Assembly (NCBI GenBank): GCA_958496175.1 | Contig: OY292278.1 | Coordinates: 44,454,001-44,518,000 of the forward strand | Source of the DNA: Sisyra terminalis | Lineage: Eukaryota; Arthropoda; Insecta; Neuroptera; Sisyridae | Length of the DNA: 64,000 bases | Direction: 5' to 3' | Shown: piece after piece, positions 12,450 through 62,900 of the stretch | How the letters are laid out: every line of letters starts with the position of its first letter | How positions within the stretch are numbered: position 1 is the first letter of the stretch | Translations under genes and position numbers: made by a program | Notes under the pieces: generated by a model | Told to the model about the DNA's origin: nothing | Seen by the model: the letters and a program-made list of their open reading frames with translations, nothing else | The model's database searches: none

Positions 12450-14654
12450 TTATTGACAAACTTGTAAGTCTTCTAAATTAACTTGTTTCCCTAAACCTTG
12501 TAAAACAGTTTCGCCACATTCAAATCGACCAAAATCGACAATTTGAATTTCATGTTCTGCAAGAACTTCATGGATTAACAACGATGGATCGGACACGAAT
12601 TCTTGATATATCAAACAAGGCTCATTGTCTGCATCTTCTGATGGTGTATCAACATTTAGGACTCCAACTCTTTTCGGATTCATTCCAATAATATGTTGAC
12701 ACAATTGTCGTCCAATTGCATCATTTTCTGTGATTCTACTGGGATCTCTTCGATATGCAAGCAAAGCCCCATACTTTCCAAACTGTACATCACCGGTTTC
12801 ATCAGACACTGGATGTGTATGACCACTAATTAATACATTTCCACTAGTTTTCATACACATTGCTCGTTTTAAAGATGCATTTTCCCCGACTGTTCCTATT
12901 AAAAGAGCCAAATGATCTGCGAGGGATTTTCCATCATGGGCTGCTAAAGTTTTGAGACGATCACTGTCCAAGTCGACCTAAAAAAAGGTACATTAGTTTG
13001 AAGTAAAAAATTAATATTTGGAATAAAATCCCAGGGTCAAGAGATCTAAGGTTAGACCATACAACAGATGAACTGCAATGATAATGACGACTTTTTATAC
13101 TGTTTACTAGCATATCGATTACATCTGCGTAAATTAATAATGTGACCGTCGAAATTGCAATCATTCCAGTAGTTCATTTATTGTGTGGTTTAAGACCTAT
13201 GTCGATATACACATTAAGGTAGTAGTTTAGAGAAAAAATCGTTCAAATAAATTCAAAGTTTCGTTTAGCTCTAAAACAGCGATCGGGGAATTTTTTTAAC
13301 CATTACCCCGAAGTATTTTTGTGTAAGTCAATATTACCCCCCTCATTCTGAAAAGAAAACAACCAATGTAAATTTTAAATTAACATTATTTATTGAATTC
13401 CCTATTACCCAAAAAAAATCATTTTCATCCCATTTGGGGTAATTTATCCCGGTTCCCCGACCGCGAAAAATCATAAAAATCAATCATTGTTATTATTAAA
13501 AATTTAGATGTTATAATTCTTTTTTTATGAAACGAAACTTTTGAATCAGTTTGAATTTTTTTTCTCATACACCTTATCATATATTTACTTTGATATAAGT
13601 CATGCTCTACAACAATTACAATACAATTTTATCGTTTAAATCTTTCAGAAATCTATTAAGTAGATAGAAATAGAATTAATTTTACCAACATGCTTTTTAT
13701 GGTTAAATAAGTATAATATTGATCTGTACAATATTCCTTATAATTTAAATAATGCTTTTTGAATTTAAGATAATACAAAGAGCTTACTTAAAGTAATAAT
13801 AAATAGGTCGTTTAATTTTAAACGTTGCCTATATCTTAGAGCTCAATATCATGCTTAATGCTCACATCGTAACATTTGAAAAATGAAAATTGCCCTCTTC
13901 AATAGATAGCACCCAAAGCTTAAGTGTTTACTAGCTTAACTACGAGATAGTTTGATAGAAGTGAAGAAAAATGCAAAAATATATGCTCAATTATTCTCAG
14001 CTTGAGTGACCTACAATCATTGTATCGCATATAGCACTGGTGACCCTGGGATCTTCCTCAACAACTTTAAATACTTTTGACATTATTTCAATGTTTGGAT
14101 AGTTTGAAATGAAGTTTAAACACGCTTGAATCGCTGTTTTCGTCATATTTTTGAAATGCTCGTTTCTGGCGACAAAGTCAGTTTCGCAATTCAGTTCCAA
14201 TAATGCGGCACAATTATTTTTCACCATGAGACCGACAAGACCTTGTGATGTTTCTCGTCCTTCCAATTTAGTGGCCTTGGCCCAGCCTAAGGATTGAGCT
14301 TGCTTTTCAAGCCATTTTTCAGCCTGGAAAATAAGGAATTAAATTTTGGAACTTTGAACCGGTTAAGGCCTATTTCACACTAAGATCATCCAGACCAGTG
14401 AAGAATAGTTCTATATTGTTTATCGTATTGTAAATTCTAGATAGTAGCATGATATGGATGCTTTTAGTGGGAAATAGGGCTTATAGTTTACTCTTTTTTA
14501 CTTCGGGAAGATTATTGTTGTTAAGTTCTAATGCTTTTTTACAGTTTGTAAAGGAATAACCGGTTTTTTTTCGTAGAGCTGCCAGCAAGGATTTCTCGAC
14601 CGCTCGGAGACATGACGACGTATGGAAATTTCGAGTTAAATATGAAAAAAACAT
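12450..14654 (-). CDS. TSFM: Mitochondrial translation elongation factor Ts, 329 aa
   Basis: Three exons on minus, 14654-14502, 14323-14015 and 12977-12450, join at phase 0 with standard donors and acceptors, giving 990 coding bases. EF-Ts recharges EF-Tu by displacing GDP in mitochondrial protein synthesis. The first about 20 residues have arginines, serines and hydrophobics and no acidic residue, as expected of a mitochondrial presequence. Residues 22-60 ([20 protein letters not shown] and on) are the UBA-like EF-Tu-binding helix pair. The signature [10 protein letters not shown] is at about 96-105. The C-terminal dimerisation-like core carries [20 protein letters not shown]. Length matches animal mitochondrial EF-Ts (about 320-350). 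The start is the ATG of the presequence exon. The long second intron (12978-14014) has nothing recognisable; the first carries a small MITE. Confidence 0.93.
14363..14484. repeat. Miniature inverted-repeat element in EF-Ts intron 1
   Basis: The ends TTAAGGCCTATTTCACACTA and the complement of TTAGTGGGAAATAGGGCTTA form imperfect terminal inverted repeats of about 21 bases around a roughly 80-base centre. The element makes up most of a 178-base intron. It carries no coding sequence, and its superfamily is not identifiable from the ends alone. Confidence 0.6.
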
Positions 14655-15490
14655 CTAAAAACAAACAATTTTTTAGGTTATTAAATCAAATAATTAAACA
14701 AACTTATGTATTATATATGATCAAACACGTTTCTATAGGAATATAGAGAATAAATAAAATTATAATTTTATTGATCAAACATTTATTTTGAATAGAAAAG
14801 TTCATATATTGTCTTTTAGTTTTGTTTTGACAAAGTTTGAAAGAAAGAATCATTTACCTTTGGTAAGTTTGTAATATTTGCGTTGATTATTTTACTAAGC
14901 GATTGAAAGATAATATGTGGAGATTATTAATTAATTGAATGTTAAAAAAAATAATTACTGAGATATTTCAGTATTTCAAATCTTGGTATTTTAATCTGAC
15001 AGGCACTTAGAACGATAGACCCGCACATGCGTTTCATATGTATTAAAGTCGGTAAGTTTGATTTCTATAATTCGAATCGATCGTGTGAAAACTTTGAAAC
15101 ACTAAAGCTCCCAAAGCTCACTGTTTAACAATACAAATGAAATAATATGAATTAAAGGTCAAATATAAACTTTAGAACAATAATTATTTCAGAAATTTGA
15201 AAAATATAGGTTTTTTTATGAAATCCGAGGCCATAATTTTAATGTTTTAAAACTGTTTGTTTTAATTGTTTAGTTTATTGTTACCATTTTAAATGAGTAA
15301 CGTATTCCATTGTTTACAAAAAAAGAACTTATCTTGAGCTTATCTTGAGAAATGTTGTTCTTCAAACAATCTCTCAGTAAGGATTTCGAAGCTCTTTTTA
15401 TATTATTAATATATATACTAATTATAATTATCAAGCAATGAATTATTTTAATAATTTTTTAATTATTTTAGTGTATGAAATATATTGGAA
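14655..15490. promoter_or_regulatory. Divergent intergenic region of EF-Ts and the first dynein gene
   Basis: This 836-base AT-rich spacer lies between the start codons of EF-Ts (minus) and the dynein heavy chain (plus), so both promoters should lie here. I see no exon, no named repeat and no clear ciliary-gene regulatory motif such as an X-box. The assignment is positional. Confidence 0.4.
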
Positions 15491-53525
<38,035 letters not shown>

Positions 53526-53962
53526 TTAATTAAAAATTTTATTCGCTTTTACTCATATTTACAAAACTATTCATTACTATTGATGAAATTTTTACACACC
53601 AAATAAAAAAAAAAAACAACTCAAACCAAAAAGCTTTTAGATTAATGAAATGATATATACCTTTGTACCTATGTTCCTAATACATTTTTCAAATATCAGT
53701 CTACCTGTTGGATTTTATTTGGTAATTACCAAATGCTTCTATGACTACATATATTTGATCAATAACAAGTAGCAGTTTACAAACTTGCATTGACATTTTT
53801 ATCAAAGTTTTAAAGTAATTTGAAAAATATGTTTATTTTACATCAAAAACAAACAGCGAAAATCAATAAACTGTAATTTAAGTTTATGTTGACAGAATTT
53901 TTAAACTGCTGCATATAAATGAGGTTGAGCTATTTGTTTTAAGAATAGTTTATAAACTTTAA
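53526..53962 (+). promoter_or_regulatory. Intergenic spacer: dynein 1 terminator region and dynein 2 promoter
   Basis: The 437 bases between the two dynein genes must contain the 3' end of one and the promoter of the other. No coding or repeat element was seen. The compact spacing contrasts with the expanded introns on both sides. Confidence 0.55.
53602..53607 (+). terminator. AATAAA polyadenylation signal of dynein 1
   Basis: AATAAA lies 77 bases after the stop codon at 53525 and is followed by an A-rich tract. It is the first such hexamer downstream of the stop. Confidence 0.65.
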
Positions 53963-56900
53963 ATGAATCGAAAACGCGAAGAGCTTTTGCGACGATATTC
54001 GGAAAAGCGTCAGCGTCTCACCGGCGATGGGGATCAAGGATTGGGAATTAAGATTGGAAAAATCCGAAACGTTAATAAACCTCCACCTAATTATGATCCA
54101 GTGCTTGCCATTCCAGAAAATGCACGGCATCCGCCGTTGGCCTATAGACAGAAAGTCAAACTTTTTCGAACCCCTTCAACAATTCGAAAACAAGCAGGTA
54201 CTTTAAAACTAAAAAAAAAAGAGAATTTTTCTAAAGTTTATCTTTTTAAGAACATAAAATCAAAATGGAGTCCTACACGGCCATGAGAAAACGTCGGGAA
54301 CTATTTCGAGAACGTTTGGTGAATATGATTTTGGCGGTGGAGAAGAATCCTGACGTTGATTTTTCCCAAGATCCAACGGATGAGGAAAAGGAAGTTTTGA
54401 AATATTATTATTATATTCGATTTGGGATCGATACGATCTATGTAGCTCCAATGGATGCAGCTCTAATTGATAAAGTACCATTACATTCTCATAATTGTAA
54501 ATACAAAGAATTATACAAATGATATTTTTTCTAGGTGTTAAAATTAATTCCGAAACGTCTTCAAGCACATGGTGAACTCTTGAAGAAGGCCACTGAAGAC
54601 TTAAAGGCCGATTTTATGACGGCCGTGAAAAAGGCCATTGTTGACTTCATTTTAAAAGATCCATCCCAACGTGAATCGGTTGTTAGTGAGTTTGATACAT
54701 TGGAAAGACGGGAATTGGCTGAACAAAGTGTTCAGTGGAAAATTCCGATTTTCCATGCGAAACGTAGCCTTAGCAAGAAAATTGGAATTATGAATCCTTG
54801 TATGAGGCAATTTATTGATGTTTGGAACTTGAAATATTCGTAAGTCTTAAAGAATTTATCAAGATAAATCGTTAATTTTGAAACTCAAGAAGGATGGAAG
54901 ATTTATAGTTTTGTAAGGTCTACATTTTTAATTTCAAAGATCCATAAATAGTTTAGTACTAACTGATCCCCGCGGCTTCGTCTGCGTAACGTACTTTATT
55001 TTTCTTATTTCTTTTACGAAAAATATAATCATACTTAAAAATACTTCACATTCTTGAAAAAGACACATTTAATAAGCTGTGGCAAAGAATAAAATAGTTC
55101 TATGTAACAATCAATTAATTTTCAAAAAATATTTATAAATATCTAAAAAGAGTATGTTCAATTGCGTATACCTACGGTAGGTATACCTACCGTGAACCAA
55201 ATAATCCGTAAATCAATCAGCATCTATACATAAATAAAAAATATCACCAAGTTCAATAAATTTGGTCTTAATTATAGCTAAAAAAAGTCGAAAATTATCA
55301 AAATACTCGCGTCAAAAGAACCCCATCTCACTGTTTCGATTCCCGAATGAACCTTTTTCACAAAAACTATTACACTATTGCAATGTACAACACAGCCGCG
55401 AAATTGAAATTTGTACAATTGCACGAAACCCAGTTCTTCCATAATCATGTATAACCATTATGTATCTTTAAACTTGTTATTGAAATATCTGAATTTCAAC
55501 TATATAATTAAACCATATTGGATAGTCCAGAGTTCACCATACACGATTTGGCGTATGCCTTTTGCTCTGGAAGAGGATTTTAAATTTCTTTTATCATTAT
55601 GATGATATGATTATTTATTATTTATCACGAAAAAAGTTCGCAATTCCAGCCAGAAATTATCATAATGATAAATAATAAATAATCATATCATCATAATGAT
55701 AAAAGAAATTTAAAATCCTCTTCCAAAGCAAAAGGCATACGCCAAATTGTGTATGGTGAACTCTGGACTATCCAATATGGTTTAATTATATAGTTGAAAT
55801 TCAGATATTTCAATAATAAGTTTAAAGATACATAATGGTTATACATGATTATGGAAGAACTGGGTTTCGTGCAATTGTACAAATTTCAATTTCGCGGTTG
55901 TATTGTACAGTGCAAAAGTGTATTAGTTTTTGGAAAAAGGCTCATTCGGGAATCGAAAAAGGAAGATGGGGTTATTTTGATGCGAGTATTTTGATAACTT
56001 TCGACTTTTTTTAGTCATAATTAAGACCGAATTTATTGAACTTGGCGATATTTTTTATTTGATGTATGATGTAGTATGATTATATTTTTCGTAAAAGAAT
56101 GAGAAAAATAAAATACGTTACGCAGACGAAGTCGCGGGGATCAGCTAGTTATCTATAAAAACATACATATTTCAAAAAGGCATTTTTTTGTACTTTAAAT
56201 TAAATTACTGTGCTTTTTATTAGTTCAACTAAAAATATTAATACAGATCATTTTGTAAATTTTAAATACCTTTCCAATGATATATAACTCGCCTATCTAA
56301 AGTAATTTTTTTTCATCTCTCAGTTTTTACGTAGGGGGTACATTCCCTTATTATTTTTAAGGAATGATAAGTAGCCTAACGTGTGTGGATAGTTGTGTTG
56401 TATCTTAATATAAAGTTTCATTAAATTCAGTTGTTCCATTCTTTAGTTAAATCACCAGCACACGCGATGTAAGAAAGTTTTTTAGTAATTTTTTCACACA
56501 TTATTGGATTTTTTTATAGATCCCTAATTTTTTTGAAAATTTAATATAGTCTATGTTCACCGAAAATAGTGTAGCTTCCCAACAGTGAAAGAATTTTTCA
56601 AATCGGTCAAGTAATTTCGGAGCCTATTCAAAGCAAACAAACAATCAAATCTTTCCTCTTTATAATAATAGAAGATAAAATTACAATATAGTAATAAAAT
56701 ATAAAATAATATGCATATAATAATGTATTTTTTTCGATACTTTACGCCACCAAGTTCTGATAGTATCACATTGAACAATATGGATCATTGATCTCAAAAA
56801 AGAAAACGGGTCAACATGATTAGGGAGATCAATTTCGATTAACGAAACATGAAAGATATAAAATAAAAATTCCACAAATTTCGATACTTATAACCCTCAA

Positions 56901-59900
56901 AGAATCTTTATAATCCTGCAATCGAAAAATTAATACTCTTTTTCATGTTTGCTAAACATTCACAACAAATAAATAAAGATTGGCATTGTTAAAATATAGT
57001 AACATGGCAGCCAATAGTTCCGGAACTTAAGCTTTAATTTTTTGTAGAAATTTTGAATTTTTTGATATGACCGTCTTTTTCCACAATGGACAACCTTGGG
57101 ATTTTGGCGATTTTAATAATGTGGTCAAAAAACAGTTACAAAATGCAAGTAATGTAATTTACGATCAATTTTACGTGGACGTGGTGGAAATATTTTCCAA
57201 TGGTTTAACGGCCGGATACATTCCGGATCTTTCGTTACCCAACAAGTGGCGACGATATTTCAACTGTTTGGCATTTCTGATGTGCTATTATTTGGAAGAA
57301 GTTTGTCTAAAATCGATCAATACTTTCATGGCGTGGCTGCTCGATGTTGGGGTTCAAAATCCGGGATTCACCCTTAATGTGGTGAGCCGTGGCAAAATGG
57401 TCCAATTCGATCCTGGCTTTGTGAAATTTCGCGAAGGATTTAAGGAAATAATCGATAGTTTCATTGAGCTCATCAATAATATTCCACGAATTGAAACGAG
57501 ACTATATCCAGAAGTGGACAGCAATTTAATATTGATGGTAAAAAATATAAATTTATTGTAAATGTTTTATAACGTGGCTTTTTGCAGCCACAAATACCCG
57601 AAGTATATGTGGAACAACAAAAAATAAAAATTAAAGATTTGGTAGCAGAACAAAGAATATCTCCTGAACTACAAGTCCATCATTTCGACCCATTCATGTC
57701 ACTAATTAACGATGAAGTGAGTAATTAAAAAAAAAAAATCATCAAACAAAATATTTGTTATTTCTTTTGTTGTAGGCTAAACTTGCTGTGGAAAAGTTTT
57801 TAAATGAAACTCATACGTTTTGGGAACACCAAATGCAAATCAATAACTTAAATGCAATGATTCAAAGAATTTACGACGAAATCGTCCTGGAAATCCCGAT
57901 GGAATTTTTCAATGTAAATCGCAGTGATATTATTGAATCAATGGTTGAACTTGCCAAAAAAATTCGAGACAAACTCCTCTTAAGTTGTACTGAAGAATAC
58001 CAGTCACTCGTTAGAAAGTATTGTATAAGTTTATAACGTTAATTGAACCGCTTATTTTGAAAGTGAGTTAAGTCCATTTCAAGAACGATCCCTATAGTGT
58101 TATCATTTTTAACCATACGATACTAAAGAGGAGGGAATAATTGGCGTTTTTGTTGACAATTAAAATGGAATCAGTAATTTCTGAAAACTTAGCTGTTAAA
58201 TAACACCGGCACACAAAAAAAAAGTGCTCTGTACTTTTGACCGGACCTACATAAATCTACGTATTTTGATCCCCTGAACACGAATCCGGGGTCGGTTTGA
58301 CCCGTACACCCTCAAAAATTCGAGAAAACTATAAAAAACCGAAAAAAATGGTTAAAATCGGTAGTTTTGGTGACATAGAAATTTTTTTGAACTAAACCGA
58401 GCATGATTTTCATGTTTTTTGACCCGCTGAATACAAATTCGAAGTTCATTTAGATCATAAGCTGTTTTAATTGTAAGAAAATTGCAAAAAATCTTTGAAA
58501 ATTGCGAAAAATTGCAGTAATAGTGTACAAAAATTCTAAGGAGCTAGATAAATCGTGATTTTCATGTATTCTAATCCGCATAATATAAATCTTGAAGATA
58601 TTCGGTCCAGCCATTCTTAAAAATCCATGTAAATAGCAAAAAACCCTGAAAATTTCAGAAAAATCAAAGTTCTTGTGATAAATATCAAATTTTTAATGAA
58701 ATCATAATAAATTTGACATGTTGGCAAATCTGTTGAGTATAAATTTGAAGTCCATTGATCCGGAATCAAAAAAAAAATTTGTTAATCGTAAAAAATTTAT
58801 AGAAATACCAAAATCGCGGTTAGCCAAATAATCTTCAAAATCATATTTCAGAAATAGAATAATATGCAAAATATCCTTTGTAGAGATTTAAAAGTTTATT
58901 TTTTTCATATAATCTCGAATTTTAGAACAATAGCCGCAATTTGTTACAATTTTTAAGGGTTTTTTGCAATTTTCTTACAATAAAAACGGCTTATGGTCTA
59001 CATAAACTTCGAATTTGTATTCAGCGGGTCAAAAAACATGAAAATCATGCTCGGTTTAGTTCACAAAAATTTCTATGTCACCAAAACTGCCGATTTTAAC
59101 CATTTTTTTCGGTTTCTTAAAATTTTCTCGAATTTTTGAGGGTGTACGGGTCAAACCGACCCCGGATTCGCGTTCAGGGGGTCAAAATACGTAGATTTTT
59201 GTAGGTCTGGTCAAAAGTACAGAGTTTTTTTTTTTTTGTGTGCCGGTGTAGTTAACATACTTAGTTCTAGTTACAAAAAGAAGAATCACCATATAGACCG
59301 TCCTAGAAATGGACTTATGCCACTTTCAAAATAAACGATTTATATATCTTTAGACCAGTAGTTAGAGGGAAGGTTTAAGATTAAGGTTGATTTTTAGTCA
59401 AGTATAATCAAAACTAATTTTGGGTCAACTATCCTCAAATTATTAAGCAAAATTTTTAATTTCTTTGTGTTATTTATTGTTCTTGTAAGTATTTAAGGGT
59501 ATAGGTTAAAAGAGGGAGGAGAAAAATGTTTTTTTTTATACTTTATTTGCTGTGCAAAGTTTACGTAATTCGCATTTTCTGTTTTGTCTTTGTTCTGTTT
59601 AATTTTCCAACTGTTGGAATGTCTAAAGTTAGTCTTGAAATGGACTTACGCCACTTTCAAAGTAAATGAGTCAATTGTCAAATCAGCCAAAGATAGAAAA
59701 AATCAAATCAACAAAAATATTGCACGGTAGGGAGCCAAATTATATTATAATTGTAAAATAATGTGGCAGGTTATTAATTTGAGACAAAATGCTTTCTGAG
59801 AAAATCCCCGCAGGGGTCTCTGATTGATTAATTTCTTTGCTTTTCATTCCGTCAAACTACCTTGACTTCAATGACTATAAGTGTCGTTTTATCTGAATTA

Positions 59901-62900
59901 TTTAACGATAATTTTGTTGTCTTGGGCTAATTTGATCGAGTTTTTGTTTGTTAGAAATATGTAAAAGTTGATTTAAATTGCATTTTTTAAGAATTGGAGA
60001 TGAATATCAAGCAATTTCTGATCGTTTGTTGACTCCTCCGAAAAATACTGCCGAATTAATGCAAGTTATTGCATATGAGAAACAAGTGGAAACCAAAATT
60101 CTTCCAGCAATGCGATTACGTTTAAAAGGTGTCATGGAATACATTTTATATTTAGCAGACCATACAACCTTTACAGCTGTCGAAATAAAACAGAACAACA
60201 CTGCATTCCAATGGTATAATTATTGTTAAAAATAAGAGCAAAAAATCATCGATTTCTCTGTTTTTTTTAGGTGCCTAAACTTTCATCTAGTTTTCAAACA
60301 ACTGAAAACCATCGTTAAAGGAAAAATGGTTCAGTACCAAGAACTTTTAAAGTACAACATTGAAAAGTTCAAGAAAAAGTTACAGATATATGTGAGACAA
60401 GTGGATCAAGTGTTTCACTGGGGAAATTTCAAACATATTCGAAAGTACCACCACAAAGCCGGACGATTTGATGAAAAGTAAACACATATTGCTCAAACTG
60501 CAATTTTGCTATATGAAAAGATTTACGGATAGTTTACTATATGTTTAATTCAATTTTAAGATTATTAGCAGCAGCCGAACAAATCGATAGGTTTAACGCT
60601 GAAGAAGCTGCTTATGGCTGGGAGCTTTCTCAATATCCAATAAGAAAACAGACGTACGACAAACTTACTCCGTTCAAGAAGCTTTACGATAACATAGTTG
60701 AGTTCTTAAATGATTACGACTTATGGATGAATTCTCGAGTGGGTTCATTTGATCCTGAAGAAATTGAAACAGTAACTGCCACACTTTATCGTAATATTTA
60801 TAAGTTGGAGAAGACATTTAGTGATTGTCCTCCCGCTCGAAATATGGCACAAACCGTACGTAAAAGTTAATACTTCAGTAGCTAGTTTGTATCAAACTAG
60901 TGCAGTGCATGTCAAAGTTTCATGTCACTATTCAGAAATATAGCTTTTTTATCAAAAAACCGATGAAATAATGAAAACTTTTTATTTTATGTGGTAGGAA
61001 TTGAACCCGCAGGGTTCCCTAGCCTTCCTTTGACCGACTGTAAAAATTTTTACAAAACTTTAACATTCCTCTGACCATCGTCATGAGGGAATAATTGTGG
61101 CAAAAACCATAATACATAAAATCAAAATACGATATAAAATTTAAAACCATACAATAGCTAGACCAAAATTCAATAAAACTCATAGGATTATAGAAGAGTA
61201 TTTAATGCCCTCTTTTGAGTTTAATTTTCTCAGTTTTTTACCCATTCATTTATTTTATCCATGTGTCGTCCGCAAATGTTGTCAATATATTTTCCTTCAA
61301 TGGAAAATCTGTCGTGTATATTAGACTGGCCCAAAAAAATCGACTATTTTTTTTTTTGAAAAGTATATCGAAAATATTGTAGAAGTTGACAAAAAAAAAT
61401 ATCGGGAAGGTTTGAGCCCTTAACATTAATATTTCGAGGTATATCATTTTTAATTTCGATTTTTTATTTGATCAAAGTAAAAAATTCAATTGCACATATA
61501 TTTATAGAAAATTAAATTCCCCACAAAGAAAGGTCTCTTTGAAACTTTTTGCCAGACACGCCGTTTCCGAATAATCAAGCTTTAAACATTGATATAATTT
61601 TTAGATTTATCTTCTTTATTTTGGAATTTTGTAACTAAGGAACAAATAAATATATAGAAATAAATAATACAGATTCTTTAAGGGAATTTAATGCTCTATA
61701 AAAAAGGTCTCGTAACGTTTTTACATTAAATCTTTTTTTCAAAAGTTATTCACAATTAAAGTTGAATATTTCATTCATTTTTTTGTCGCCTTGAACAATA
61801 TTTTCAAAATACTTTTTAAAAAACAATAGTCGATTTTTTTGGCCTAGTCTAATGTACCTATAGGATAGTTAAATAGATAGGATAGTCCAATAGACTGAGC
61901 CAAAAAAATCGACTATTTTTTTTTTTTGAAAAGTATATTAAAAATATTGTTCATGGTGACAAAAAAAAAAATATCGGGAAGGTTTGAGCCCATAATATTT
62001 ATGTTTAGAGGTCTATCATCTTTAATTTCGATTTTTTATTTGTGCTTTTATTTTTGCGTCAATGCTGTCAAACTATCAAGGTAAAAAAATTCATCTGCAC
62101 ATATATTTATAGAAAATTAAATTCCCTACAAAAAAAGTCTTTTAAAATTTTTTTGACAGACACGCCGTTTCCGAATAATCAAGCTTTAAACATTGATATA
62201 ATTTTTAGATTTATCTTCTTAATTTTGGAATTTTGTAACTAACAAACCAATAAATATATAGAAATGAACAATATAGATTCTTGAAGGGAATTTAATGCTC
62301 TACAAAAAAGGTCTCTTAACGTTTTAACATAAAATCACTTTTTCAAAATTGGTTCAACAACGAAAAAATACAATAATTTAATTTTTCCTTCAACTTCAAT
62401 TGTGAATAACTTTTGAAAAAGTGATTTTATGTAAAAACGTTAGGAGACCTTTTTTGTAGATCATAAAATTCTCTTCAAGAATCTATATTGTTCATTTTGA
62501 TATATTTATTTTTTCGTTAGTTACAAAGTTCCAAAATAAAGAAGATAAATCTAAAAATTATATCAATGTTTAAAGCTTGATTATTCGGAAACGGCATGTC
62601 TAGCAAAAATTTATATAGAAACGTTTTTTGTAGGGAATTTAATTTTCTATAAATATATGTGCAGATAATTTTTTTACCTTGATAGTTTGATAGCATTGAC
62701 GCAAAAATGAAAGCACAAATTAAAAATCGAAATTAAAGATGATAGGCCTCTTAATATTAATATTAAGGGCTCAAACCTTCAAACCTTTAGCTAACTAAGT
62801 TAATAATTAGTATATGAATTAACATCCTTTATGTCCACTTTCCTACTAAAGATAAATAATATTATGTAAATTATAGACACAACCAATTTATCGATTATTA

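Noticed and set aside
55411..55882. Two identical 63-codon frames on opposite strands
   Set aside because: They are mirror images produced by a near-perfect palindrome. There are no protein-like features or splice context.
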